Part shown: in pieces, positions 1-8,489 of the stretch
Layout of the letters: each line of letters opens with the position of its first letter
Position numbering within the stretch: the first letter of the stretch is position 1
Assembly: GCA_036490715.1 (NCBI GenBank)
Contig: DASXDL010000037.1
Coordinates: 152,624 to 216,623 of the forward strand
Length of the DNA stretch: 64,000 nt
From: FEN-1191 sp036490715
GTDB taxonomy: Bacteria > Pseudomonadota > Gammaproteobacteria > Steroidobacterales > Steroidobacteraceae
Direction of reading: 5' to 3'
Position numbers and translations under genes: made by a program
Notes under the pieces: generated by a model
Told to the model about the DNA's origin: nothing
Databases searched by the model: none
The model's input: only the letters and a program-made list of their open reading frames with translations

Positions 1-405
1 ATCCTGGCGCAACCCCGTGAGCCTGGTGTCGAAGCGGACCGTGGCGTTCGCAAAGCCCGCGAGCTGTCGCCTGGCAATGTCCGCCAGGCGATGCTGCCCA
101 AGATGCAAGTTGTAGGGGTGTGCGGCGTGCCCTTCGAGCACCGCCATGGAATAGGCGATGCGCTCGCCGGTACGTAACACCAGATAGGTGTAGTCCTGCT
201 TTCGCACCCCGGCGGCCTCGGCGTGCTGCAGCATGCCCAGGCGTTCCAGACCGTCGAGAACCGACCAGTGGTACACCGCGGCCCGCGGCGAGTCGATGAT
301 CTGCGGTTCAGCTTCCAGAACCGTCACGCGCACACCGGCCTGCGCCAGTCCCAGGGCATTGATGAAACCCGTGGGACCGCCGCCGATAACGATCACGTCT
401 TCCAT
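1..405 (-). CDS. FAD-dependent aromatic-type monooxygenase, N-terminal part (cut by window edge)
   Basis: The first 135 residues of a flavoprotein of the p-hydroxybenzoate-hydroxylase / MhpA-like class, which hydroxylates aromatic substrates with NAD(P)H and oxygen. The start is a dinucleotide-binding fold: GGGPTG at residues 8-13, followed by a strand ending VTVLEAE that should bind the FAD ribose. The reading frame is open to the left edge, so the substrate-binding part is missing and the substrate cannot be named. The ATG at 405 diverges from the membrane gene at 439, leaving 33 bp for both promoters. The FAD-monooxygenase call is firm; the exact subfamily is inference. Confidence 0.85.
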   Translation of the reverse strand, partial: MEDVIVIGGGPTGFINALGLAQAGVRVTVLEAEPQIIDSPRAAVYHWSVLDGLERLGMLQHAEAAGVRKQDYTYLVLRTGERIAYSMAVLEGHAAHPYNLHLGQHRLADIARRQLAGFANATVRFDTRLTGLRQD

Positions 406-438
406 TAAACTGCCGATACTACGCCCCGAGGAGCGGCG

Positions 439-2805
439 ATGATTCGAGTATTTCTGGCCTACGGGTTGTCGGGCTTCGTCGCGCTGGGTTACCAGGTCGT
501 ATGGTTCCGGCTGTTCCCCGACTGGTTCGGCTCGACCAGCCTGAGCTTCGCTCTGGTCGTTTGTAATTTCATTGGCGGTCTGGGTGTCGGCTCACTGGCC
601 AGCGGTTCGGTCACTCGCTGGATTGCCCGTACCGCAGGGCTGACGGATGCCTTGCGTCTGTATGGGTTGATCGAATTGCTGACCGCCGCGTCGGCCGGGT
701 TGACGCTGCTCGCCAGCCATCTGCCGCCCGATCTGTGGGGCAGTTTTCCTTATCACCTGCAAGATCAAATCTGGGTACAGGATGCGGGATACCGCTTTGG
801 TCAAGTGGCGGTAGCGATGAGCTGCGTATTCATCCCCTGCTTCTTCATGGGAACGACGTTCCCGCTGCTCTCGCAATTGTTCCTGGATGCACCCGGCGGC
901 GCGCGCGTGCCGGCGGCCCTGTATGGCTGGAATACATTTGGCGCCTGCGCGGGGGTAGTCGCGTGCCAGTTCCTGCTGCTGCCGCTGATTGGCCACAGTT
1001 CCACCTTCTGGCTGATGCTCGGTCTGAACCTTTGCATAGCGGCATTTTTTCTCATCACTGGACGCGCTCACACGCCAGCGGCCGCGCTCATACCCAGCGG
1101 TCCCGGCAAGTACCCCGACCCGATCGTCGCCTCCAACTCTACTGGCCTCGCGCTGCTTTTGACCTGCGCGCTCATCGGCGGCCTGCTCGGCGGCGCGCTC
1201 GAGGGCGACATGTTCAAGCGCATCAATCTGGTAGTCAGCAACAGCCCCGGTGCACTGGGCCCGGCGATCTCGTTCTGGGCGATTCTGGCCATATTTCTGT
1301 CGAGCACGTTGGTCTGGCGCATGACTCGATTACGGCTGCTGCACATCAAGATCGCGTTCGTCGTCGCCGCGCTTTACTACTACATCGCCTGGCTGCTGAT
1401 GTATCCGACTCTCGTTGCCAGGCTGGAAGCGCGTTACGTCCCGACCAACCACATGGGCATGATCAACAACTTCCCCGACAGCATCGTGGAGCTGTTCGCC
1501 TTCGTCGGCGGCTGCGTATTCGTCCCATACCTGCTGATTTCTCTGCTGCTGCCCTATGTATGCAACCAGGTGCAAAGACGTCGCATGCATCTTGGGCTTG
1601 CGTACGCACTGAACACGTTCGCGTTCTGCATCGGTTTGATCGTGTTTACGATTGTGGCGCCGCGAGTGGACATCTTCTATTCGCTGAAGTTGTTGTGGGT
1701 ACTCGTGGGCTGCGGCGTGGCGCTGCTGCTTTCGCTGTCTGTGAGTCGCGCATTCAACTGGTGGCGGCCGGCGATTGCGGCGACCGCAGTCATCGCGGGA
1801 TGCATGGTTACGCCGGCGGAATTCGATACCAGCTATCTGATGCCCAATAGCCCACAGACGCGCTACCCCGTCTCTGACCTGAAGAGCAATGGCACCGACA
1901 CCAGCTTCGTCGTCAAGGAACCAGCGGGCGCGTTTCTATATTTTGGCAACACGTCCATGTCGGGCACGGTCCTTCCCTCGCAGGTCTACATGCGCCTGAT
2001 GGCGCATGTACCGCTGATGCTCCAGGAGAATCCGGTTAGCGCATTGGTAATTTGTTTTGGCGTTGGCAACACCGCTTCGGCAATCGCCACGCATGACCGC
2101 ATTCGCCACATCGACCTGGTGGACCTGAATCGCAACGTGTTCGCAACCGCGCCGGCATTCGCCGCCACGAACTTTGAGGTCTACAAGGATCCGCGGGTAA
2201 GGTTGATCAACGATGATGGCCGCAGTTACCTGCGGTTATCGCGCCAGTCTTACGATCTGATCACCAGCGAGCCACCGCCGCCGATGCAGGCCGGCGTGTA
2301 TCGACTGTATTCGCGGGAGTACTACCAGGACGCGCTCGCTCATCTGACTCCCACCGGCATGATGACCCAGTGGCTGCCGGTGTATCAGATGCCGCCTCAG
2401 GCGGCCGACGAGGCGATCGCCGCGTTCGTGTCGGTGTTTCCTCACACCCTGATGTACTCTGGAATCAGTCAGGAATTCATACTCCTGGGTAGTCGCCAAC
2501 CAATCCAGATCGACCGTCTCTGGCAGCGTTTCCCACAGGCCGGGCCAGCGCGGGCAGATCTCGACGCAATCTATGTTGACACGCCTGCAAAGCTCGGACT
2601 GCGGATCGTGCGCACAAACGCGGAGCTGCGCCGCGACTACCTCGGAGCCAGAGTTATTAGTGATCAGCACAATGATCTGGAACAGATGTTTCTGACGACC
2701 AACGCCGCAGCGGTCCGCTATGACCCCCTGGAAGTGTTGGCATGGCTGCGCGTCGAGGCACCGCAAATGGCGGTCGCGGTTGCGCCCACTCTCAGCCGGC
2801 CGTGA
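439..2805 (+). CDS. Fused membrane / spermidine-synthase-like protein
   Basis: 788 residues. About 470 N-terminal residues hold many hydrophobic helices in a transporter-like arrangement. The C-terminal third is a Rossmann fold of the spermidine-synthase type: a glycine motif ICFGVGN near residue 538, an acidic strand end DLVDLNRNV near 558, and ITSEPPPP followed by LYSREYY near 605-625. True spermidine synthases carry a catalytic Asp in a DSSDP/DSTDP loop; here that loop reads SEPPPP, as is usual in this fused family, so ordinary spermidine synthesis is unlikely. A GGAG ribosome site precedes the ATG. The substrate is unknown; a membrane-linked aminopropyl- or methyl-transferase-like role is only a guess. 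Confidence 0.85.
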   Translation: MIRVFLAYGLSGFVALGYQVVWFRLFPDWFGSTSLSFALVVCNFIGGLGVGSLASGSVTRWIARTAGLTDALRLYGLIELLTAASAGLTLLASHLPPDLWGSFPYHLQDQIWVQDAGYRFGQVAVAMSCVFIPCFFMGTTFPLLSQLFLDAPGGARVPAALYGWNTFGACAGVVACQFLLLPLIGHSSTFWLMLGLNLCIAAFFLITGRAHTPAAALIPSGPGKYPDPIVASNSTGLALLLTCALIGGLLGGALEGDMFKRINLVVSNSPGALGPAISFWAILAIFLSSTLVWRMTRLRLLHIKIAFVVAALYYYIAWLLMYPTLVARLEARYVPTNHMGMINNFPDSIVELFAFVGGCVFVPYLLISLLLPYVCNQVQRRRMHLGLAYALNTFAFCIGLIVFTIVAPRVDIFYSLKLLWVLVGCGVALLLSLSVSRAFNWWRPAIAATAVIAGCMVTPAEFDTSYLMPNSPQTRYPVSDLKSNGTDTSFVVKEPAGAFLYFGNTSMSGTVLPSQVYMRLMAHVPLMLQENPVSALVICFGVGNTASAIATHDRIRHIDLVDLNRNVFATAPAFAATNFEVYKDPRVRLINDDGRSYLRLSRQSYDLITSEPPPPMQAGVYRLYSREYYQDALAHLTPTGMMTQWLPVYQMPPQAADEAIAAFVSVFPHTLMYSGISQEFILLGSRQPIQIDRLWQRFPQAGPARADLDAIYVDTPAKLGLRIVRTNAELRRDYLGARVISDQHNDLEQMFLTTNAAAVRYDPLEVLAWLRVEAPQMAVAVAPTLSRP

Positions 2806-3001
2806 CTACGGGCCATGCCTTCCGGCCGTCGTTATAACCGCGCGAAGTCGAACCACGCCCCTCAGCCCTGATCCTGGCAATGGCCGCCGTGAAGTCATAG
2901 TCTCATCAGCCCACTTGGTCGTCTCACCTTGGCTTGGGCTACACTGAAGACTCATTGAAGTAGTTCGGCCTCTCTAAAACTGGGAGCTCGAGGAACCGAA
3001 C

Positions 3002-4207
3002 ATGATTGACGCGCGTAGCGGCCAGCCTGTCACTACCGGCAGTGTCGAAGCTGCTCAACAGTATCAGCTGGCTGTTGATCACATCCTTGGCTCTGAGACG
3101 GGCGCAGCTGAAGCCCTCGATCGGGCTTTGGCGCTGGACGCCGATCTCGCTCTGGCCCTAGCGGCACGCTACATGCTGGCCAAAGACGCCAAGTCAGCGG
3201 ACGCCGATGTCTTCAAAAAGCGAGCGCTCGAGGCGGCACAAGCCGTGCTGCCCTGGGAGCGTGCCCACATCCTCGCGCTCTTTGCCCTGCTTGAAGACCC
3301 CTATTCGAACCTGGCAGCGACCGAGGCCCACATCGCTGGCAATCCCCGTGACCTGCTGGTCATCTCACAACTTTGTGGTTACCTGATCTTTTTCGGCGGT
3401 GCGCGCAAGCTTGAGCGCGTTCTAAGTATCATGGAATTGGTCGATCCAGGTTTGGAGGATGACTGGGCGTGTCTCGTGCGCCTCGGGTTTGCGGTCAGTG
3501 AGGCCGGCGATCGGAACCGTGGTCGTGCACTTGTCGAGCGCGCACTGCGCCAGCGGCCGCAGGCGCCCTACGTTATCCACGGCTATGCTCATGTATTGCA
3601 CGATCAGGGCAAGCCCGAAGAGTCGCTCGACTTGCTGGGTCACTGGCTAAACGAACACCGCCAGTCGGCAGAAGGCGGCGCAATGTATGGTCACGTTCAG
3701 TGGCATCTAGCGCTGGCGGAATGGCAGTTGGGCTTGGCCCAGCAGGCGTGGCAGCGCTACGAGCGATACTGTGCCCCCGAGACCACTCGTTGTGGTCCGG
3801 TGCTGACTCTGGCCGATTGCGGCGGTTTTCTATTGCGCGAGTATCTGCGAACAGGAACTACCCGTCCGGTGTCGGCTGCAGTTGCTGCCTTGTCCGAGCG
3901 CTTCAGCTCCATGCTTTCGCATCCGTTCATAGCGCTGCATCTTGCCGGGATTCAGGCATCAGCCGGCGATCTGACCTCACTGGAGCAAAGCAGGGCGGTC
4001 ATTGTGGCCAAGGAGCCCAGCGATCAGACGCGGCTGTCGCTGTGTCTGGTCGATGCTATCGGTCAATTTGCCAGGGGACAGTACGCCGATGTGGCCGAAT
4101 CATTGAAATTGGTTTCGGCAGACCAGCGCATTAGCGTGGGTGGAAGTCGGGTTGAACGCATGCTGATTGATCTGCTTGAGGCCAGAGCAGTTGAGCTGGC
4201 TGCGTAG
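3002..4207 (+). CDS. TPR-repeat protein of the TTC38 type
   Basis: 401 residues, almost wholly helical, with alanine/leucine-rich tetratricopeptide-like units. The arrangement resembles the TTC38-like family: an N-terminal segment with repeated ALALDADLALALAARYML-type helices, a central HGYAHVLHDQGKPEESLDLL unit near residue 195, and HVQWHLALAEWQLG near 230. No signal peptide or membrane helix is visible, so it is probably cytosolic. No catalytic motif is seen; such proteins are usually scaffolds. It stands alone, with 196 bp upstream and 165 bp downstream without recognised genes. The ATG at 3002 is the first in frame after a weak GAGGAA-like site. Confidence 0.8.
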   Translation: MIDARSGQPVTTGSVEAAQQYQLAVDHILGSETGAAEALDRALALDADLALALAARYMLAKDAKSADADVFKKRALEAAQAVLPWERAHILALFALLEDPYSNLAATEAHIAGNPRDLLVISQLCGYLIFFGGARKLERVLSIMELVDPGLEDDWACLVRLGFAVSEAGDRNRGRALVERALRQRPQAPYVIHGYAHVLHDQGKPEESLDLLGHWLNEHRQSAEGGAMYGHVQWHLALAEWQLGLAQQAWQRYERYCAPETTRCGPVLTLADCGGFLLREYLRTGTTRPVSAAVAALSERFSSMLSHPFIALHLAGIQASAGDLTSLEQSRAVIVAKEPSDQTRLSLCLVDAIGQFARGQYADVAESLKLVSADQRISVGGSRVERMLIDLLEARAVELAA

Positions 4208-4372
4208 CCACGTGTCCACCGGCTCGATTAGGTCTACCTTGTCCACGGAATTCCTGGAATCGCGCGGCGGGCTTCGGCCGGAAGTGGTCGGTCGGACTGA
4301 GTTCTCGAGTTTCCCGATAGCGGCCAGTGACTCGAACCCACTTGCGCTGACATACTTGGACGCGTGATCGAA

Positions 4373-4540
4373 ATGCCTAGAAATATCTATGTGGCGGTTT
4401 ATATCTTGATATTGATAGCGGTCATCGTTGGCGTCGACTTACTTTTCTTTAAGAATCGATTCTGGGAACGGCTGATGGTGAATATCGGCATGGTCCTCGT
4501 GTTTGCAGCCTTCTATTTGAGATTTTTTAAGTACCCGTAG
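4373..4540 (+). CDS. Small two-helix membrane protein, 55 residues, unknown function
   Basis: An open frame of 55 residues with two strongly hydrophobic segments: residues 5-26 (IYVAVYILILIAVIVGVDLL) and about 37-50 (NIGMVLVFAAFYLRF). They are separated by a short charged loop FKNRFWER. A GTG three codons upstream (4364) is an alternative start. The codons are AT-rich (ATA, TTA, TTT, AGA), unlike neighbouring genes whose third positions are mostly G or C; this argues both for real selection on the protein and for a foreign or recent origin. It lies alone between the TPR gene and the convergent zinc-ribbon gene. The topology and composition are seen; the function is unknown. Confidence 0.6.
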   Translation: MPRNIYVAVYILILIAVIVGVDLLFFKNRFWERLMVNIGMVLVFAAFYLRFFKYP

Positions 4541-4672
4541 GCGAACTACCGCGGCGCGAGCTGGTTGGCTAACAACTCCATCGAGCCCGGCTTTTCCGCC
4601 CGCTTCTCTGCAGGTCAAACTGCGGCCTAGATCAGGCCCTCGGCTGCTGCGACGCCGCCTAATTGGTCTACG

Positions 4673-5113
4673 CTATGGGTGGAAAAGATCGCGAAGCTTG
4701 GAAAAGAATGATCTCGAGCGCATGTGCTTCAGCATTGCGGCCCATCTGTCTTCAGCGCGCAACTTACTCTTCAGCTGCTCCTCTTCCTTCGTCATCAGCT
4801 CAAGAACTCGCGTGTCTTCGTCGTGATCCAGCCAATACCCGTGCTCGTTTTCACAGAGTTCCATTTCAAGATCGTAGAAGCGATATCGGAACTTCTTGAG
4901 CAGAGAGTCACATTCCGGGCACTTATCTGTTGTCGGCGTCAATTCGACCACCAGCGTGCCCTTGGCATGCTCGCCGAAATCAAAGACCTCATCTTCAAGC
5001 TGATCGAGCTCTTGATGCTCCAACCACATACCCCTGCATGAAGGGCAAGAATTGATCTTCAGCTTGTGCCGAGTGATCGGCGTCAGTTCGACGTTGCACT
5101 TAGGACATTTCAA
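4673..5113 (-). CDS. TFIIB-type zinc-ribbon protein
   Basis: 146 residues with two zinc-ribbon knuckles. The first uses Cys3, Cys6, Cys23 and Cys26 (CPKC and CPSC, followed by RGMWL). The second uses CPEC at 65-68, Cys87 and probably His91, so its last ligand pair is CxxxH rather than CxxC. This matches the zf-TFIIB domain family of small bacterial proteins whose role is not settled. A basic helical tail fills residues 110-146. The start is a TTG placed five bases after a strong GGAGG ribosome site; no in-frame ATG gives the first Cys pair. It lies downstream of msrA on the same strand, 75 bp away. Confidence 0.85.
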   Translation of the reverse strand: MKCPKCNVELTPITRHKLKINSCPSCRGMWLEHQELDQLEDEVFDFGEHAKGTLVVELTPTTDKCPECDSLLKKFRYRFYDLEMELCENEHGYWLDHDEDTRVLELMTKEEEQLKSKLRAEDRWAAMLKHMRSRSFFSKLRDLFHP

Positions 5114-5188
5114 ATGTGCCTCCGTTGGGCAGAACCGGCAATTCAGTCCCCTTTGACCTCCCGCAGAAAAAGACGGTAACTGCGCGGG

Positions 5189-5782
5189 CTACACTTTCTC
5201 CGGCTTCTGTAACTCCGCGGATTTGAATGTGACTCCGCACGAATGATCCGGGCAATAGCCGCCGGGATTCTTTGCCAGGTACTGCTGGTGATAGTCCTCC
5301 GCGTAGAAAAACGGTGGCGCCTTACCAATCTCCGTAGTAATGGCACCGAAGCGCGCCTTGGACAGCGATTGCTGAAATGCCTGTTGGGAGCGCTCGGCCG
5401 CAGCCAGCTGCGAGTCGCTGGTGGCAAAGATCGCCGAGCGATATTGGGAACCTACATCGTTACCCTGACGCATGCCTTGGGTCGGATTGTGCGACTCCCA
5501 GAACACCTTGAGTAGATCATCGTAGCTGACCTGCTTGGGATCGAAGATCACCAGCACGCTCTCCGCATGGCCGGTGGTACCGCTGCAAACCTGCTGGTAC
5601 GTGGGATCCTTGGTGTGACCGCCGGCGTAACCGACCGCGGTCGAGTACACGCCCGGGTGCTGCCAAAACTCCTTTTCTGCCCCCCAGAAACAGCCCATCG
5701 CGAAGAGAGCGCGCTCGAGCCCGTCGGGGAACGGTTCCTTGATCCTGTGGCCACTGACGAAGTGTGTGTCGGATACCTGCAT
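5189..5782 (-). CDS. msrA: Peptide methionine-S-sulfoxide reductase
   Basis: Repairs oxidised methionine by reducing the S-epimer of methionine sulfoxide. The catalytic GCFWG motif is present with Cys31, followed by family blocks GVYSTAVGYAGG, TGHAESV, FWESHNPTQGMRQGNDVG and QYRSAIF. The C-terminal tail GYCPDHSC supplies candidate resolving cysteines, as in the longer enterobacterial enzymes. I chose the ATG at 5782 (197 residues), with an AGGA ribosome site. The frame stays open to a TTG at 5842, and similarity to E. coli MsrA extends a few residues upstream (GTIPM), so a longer form is possible. It diverges from the gene at 5866. Confidence 0.95.
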   Translation of the reverse strand: MQVSDTHFVSGHRIKEPFPDGLERALFAMGCFWGAEKEFWQHPGVYSTAVGYAGGHTKDPTYQQVCSGTTGHAESVLVIFDPKQVSYDDLLKVFWESHNPTQGMRQGNDVGSQYRSAIFATSDSQLAAAERSQQAFQQSLSKARFGAITTEIGKAPPFFYAEDYHQQYLAKNPGGYCPDHSCGVTFKSAELQKPEKV

Positions 5783-5865
5783 GGGAATGGTTCCTCGCGC
5801 TAGCTTGCCGGTTACCGCTACAATCGGGTCGGTCGCGCCCAATTCAATCTTGCCGGTTCGCCACT

Positions 5866-6135
5866 ATGAGCGTCGTTTGTCAGCCACACAACCTGCGCCG
5901 TCCCGCCAACAATGGGCCCAAGGCCTACGGCGTGCGCGTCAGTCTTCGTCCTGGGGACCCCTTCCGCAAGATCATGGGAGCCGAATGGCACCGGACTCAC
6001 TGGTTTGCAACCGCCGCCGAGCGTGACGCCGCCCTGGCCGAGATGAGCCGAAAGCACGAATACTCAAGGGTCGGCGACAAACCGGCGCTGGTGTTCGACA
6101 AGGTCGAGAATCTCGCCGCCAGCCGAAACCTGTAA
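5866..6135 (+). CDS. Conserved small protein, 89 residues, unknown function
   Basis: An 89-residue soluble protein, divergent from msrA by a short spacer and convergent with the PlpD-like gene, whose stop is 6 bp away. The sequence has a compact, ordered look: a basic N-terminal stretch PHNLRRPANNGPKAYG, a strand VRVSLRPGDPF, an aromatic segment EWHRTHWFATAAERDAAL, and an amphipathic helix ending in SRVGDKPALVF. The ERDAALAEM helix is typical of small proteins seen next to metabolic genes in xanthomonad-like bacteria, but I recognise no named domain. There is one Cys and no signal peptide. The promoter region overlaps the msrA 5' end. Confidence 0.7.
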   Translation: MSVVCQPHNLRRPANNGPKAYGVRVSLRPGDPFRKIMGAEWHRTHWFATAAERDAALAEMSRKHEYSRVGDKPALVFDKVENLAASRNL

Positions 6136-6141
6136 CAGCCT

Positions 6142-8373
6142 CTAGAAGCTGCGACCCAGGAACAGATAGAAGGCGGTCATTCCGGATTCGTCGTAACCGA
6201 TCGCCAGATAGGCCGGGCCGATATACGTATCGGCCCCGAAGAACAACGAGAAATCCTTGCGCGTGTCTCCGAGACTGATCTCACTGCGATTGGCCCAGAC
6301 GTTCCCGGCCTCGAATGAGGCGCCCACGTACGCCGGCACGTCCAGGATGCCCTCGCCGCCATTGCCGACCTTGTGCAGATAGATCAGACGGCCGATTGCA
6401 AATTGCGGCCCGGACAATGTTTCAGCCGGCACGCCCGAGAGATTCAGAAACCCCCCCAGCGGGAAGAACGTCCGCACGTTCGTCTGGCTGCCGCCGATCG
6501 TACTGCCGGTCGTGATCCAGGCTACAACCGTGTTGCGCGCCCAGGAGTGCGCAGCCCGGTAGTCGATCGTCAGCAAGTCGGTACCCTGTTCGCCGCCGCC
6601 CCCATCCTCGACGCTCGCCTGGGCGAGCAGCGCCTGGCCGCTGCGCGGGAAATTGGCACTCGTGAGGCTGTCGTAGCCGAAGCGCACGAAGTACTGGGTG
6701 ACGGAAAAATCCGACCGCGGCGCGCTCACGCCCAGGTCGACCCGTGAACTGCCGTGGCTTTCCACGGCGCCGACCCGCAGTTCGCCCCAATTGCTGAACT
6801 CACGTCCGAAATCGATCCCGTAATCGACGCTGGAAACGCGAAAGTTCCCAACCTGCCTGTCATCGACGGTCTGCGCCACATCGTGCGACTCGACCTGCGC
6901 GTGCGGGGCGACGAAATAGCGTTCCACGTTCGACAGTGGCAGCCACAGCTCGGTTGCCAGCAGCGGCGCGGTGCCAACCTGCACGTCCCATACCGACTCG
7001 GCGCCCAGTGAATTGAGCTCGGTGATGTCCAGACGCCCGGCAGCGTTGAAGGTCGTCTGACCCTTGAAGTCGTCCTGCAGTGCGATGCCGAAGCGCAGAT
7101 AGTTCGGTCCCCAGGAGTTGCGCCGCGCCGTGAAATCCAAACCCGAGCGCCCCAACGGGTCCTGCACTAGGCGATAGTCGAGCATCTCCAGGTCGCCGCG
7201 GCCGTACAGGGCGCCGACCTCGGACTTGAGCGCCGCGGGATCGATCGTCTTGCCCTCGAATTGGCTGAACATGTCGTCGATCGGCTTTTGATAGCTGCTT
7301 GAATTCGCCTCGACCGTGATGAAATCCACTTTCGGCAGTCCCGAGCGCACTGCCTGCCGCGCCTGCTGGTAGCGGGCGTATTCAGCGTCGGAAATGCCGA
7401 GCGCTGAGAGCTGCGCCTCGACCGCTCGGGCCGCGGACACGCCGGCGTCCACGATCTTCATGGTCTCGGGAAAGTCGTAGGATGCGAAATCGCCCAGCTC
7501 CAGCTTGACCACGACGTCGTTCGGCCCCAACGTCGCCAGATCGCGCTCGATGTCCTTGCGCAGCAGGATCGACAGCATCTGATTGGTGATTCCGGGCAGC
7601 GTCGTCAGGCTCTTACGCGGCTGCAGCGGAAATCCCGCATCCACCACGATCAGAACGTCCACCCCCATCGCGCGCGCTACATCGACCGGCAGGTTGTCCG
7701 CCAGACCGCCGTCGACCAGCAATTCTCCCTGGTACTCGACCGGTGCGAATAGCCCCGGGACGGACATGCTGGCTCGCATGGCGCTGGTCAGATCACCTGC
7801 GCCAAGCACCCGCTTGCCGCCGGTCTCGAGGTTGGTGGCCACGGCGCGAAAGCGCGTCGGTAAGCGATCGAAATCCGTGATCGTCGCGACCGGCAGGGTG
7901 AGCTGACGCAGAGTCTCGGTAAGCATCTGGCCCTGCACCAGACCCTTCGGAATGACCAGCTTGCGGCCCTGCAGCCCGACCGGCAGGTTGACCAGGAACT
8001 CCCGGTCCTCCTCCTTACGGCGATAGTCCAGTTCGGTGCGCGGCGGACGGTCGCGAAATGCCGCCTGCCAATCGATCGTCGCCAGAGCGCGCTCGATCTC
8101 CTCGCCCGACATGCCGCTGGCATACAGGCCGCCTACCACCGCTCCCATGCTGGTACCGGCGATCACATCGACCGGCACGCGCAGCTGGTCGAGCATCTTC
8201 AATACGCCGATATGGGCCGCACCACGCGCGCCGCCGCCGGAGAGCACCAACCCGATGCGCGGCCGCGCCGGGCCGGCGGGATTCGCGGCGTCGGCCGTCG
8301 ATGACTGCTGCGCGCCGGCCGTCGAAGCGACGATCAGCAGCGCCGTCAGGGCGACTGTTCTTGCAATACCCAT
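6142..8373 (-). CDS. Patatin-like phospholipase with POTRA and outer-membrane barrel (PlpD-like)
   Basis: 743 residues. A signal peptide (1-21, cut near AGAQQ) leads into a patatin lipase domain. The oxyanion glycine loop GGGARG lies at 46-51, the nucleophile Ser75 in GTSMG, and the catalytic Asp221 in DGG. A single POTRA-like segment follows near 325-400, then a C-terminal beta-barrel of the BamA/Omp85 surface-antigen type ending in aromatic GRSF. This order defines the type Vd autotransporters related to Pseudomonas PlpD, in which the lipase is carried to the cell surface. Both Ser and Asp of the dyad are intact. The gene runs alone on the minus strand. Confidence 0.93.
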   Translation of the reverse strand: MGIARTVALTALLIVASTAGAQQSSTADAANPAGPARPRIGLVLSGGGARGAAHIGVLKMLDQLRVPVDVIAGTSMGAVVGGLYASGMSGEEIERALATIDWQAAFRDRPPRTELDYRRKEEDREFLVNLPVGLQGRKLVIPKGLVQGQMLTETLRQLTLPVATITDFDRLPTRFRAVATNLETGGKRVLGAGDLTSAMRASMSVPGLFAPVEYQGELLVDGGLADNLPVDVARAMGVDVLIVVDAGFPLQPRKSLTTLPGITNQMLSILLRKDIERDLATLGPNDVVVKLELGDFASYDFPETMKIVDAGVSAARAVEAQLSALGISDAEYARYQQARQAVRSGLPKVDFITVEANSSSYQKPIDDMFSQFEGKTIDPAALKSEVGALYGRGDLEMLDYRLVQDPLGRSGLDFTARRNSWGPNYLRFGIALQDDFKGQTTFNAAGRLDITELNSLGAESVWDVQVGTAPLLATELWLPLSNVERYFVAPHAQVESHDVAQTVDDRQVGNFRVSSVDYGIDFGREFSNWGELRVGAVESHGSSRVDLGVSAPRSDFSVTQYFVRFGYDSLTSANFPRSGQALLAQASVEDGGGGEQGTDLLTIDYRAAHSWARNTVVAWITTGSTIGGSQTNVRTFFPLGGFLNLSGVPAETLSGPQFAIGRLIYLHKVGNGGEGILDVPAYVGASFEAGNVWANRSEISLGDTRKDFSLFFGADTYIGPAYLAIGYDESGMTAFYLFLGRSF

Positions 8374-8489
8374 GCACCGTCACGGCAGATCGGGCCGCGG
8401 CACCAATCTTAGCATGTGCTCGTGGAACAACCCGCCGTGAACGCGGGCTGCGCTACCGCGCACAGGTGCCAGCCATTAAGCTTGCCGAC

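Noticed and set aside
735..1850. 371-residue frame inside the membrane/spermidine-synthase-like gene
   Set aside because: Same strand, different frame, rich in Arg and Ala without ordered motifs; explained by the overlapping real gene.
439..2805. Annotation as spermidine synthase (speE)
   Set aside because: The catalytic Asp loop is missing and the protein carries a large membrane domain.
2806..3001. Hairpin of CGGCCG words after the membrane gene as a terminator
   Set aside because: The words are self-complementary, the loop is over 20 bases and there is no T-run.
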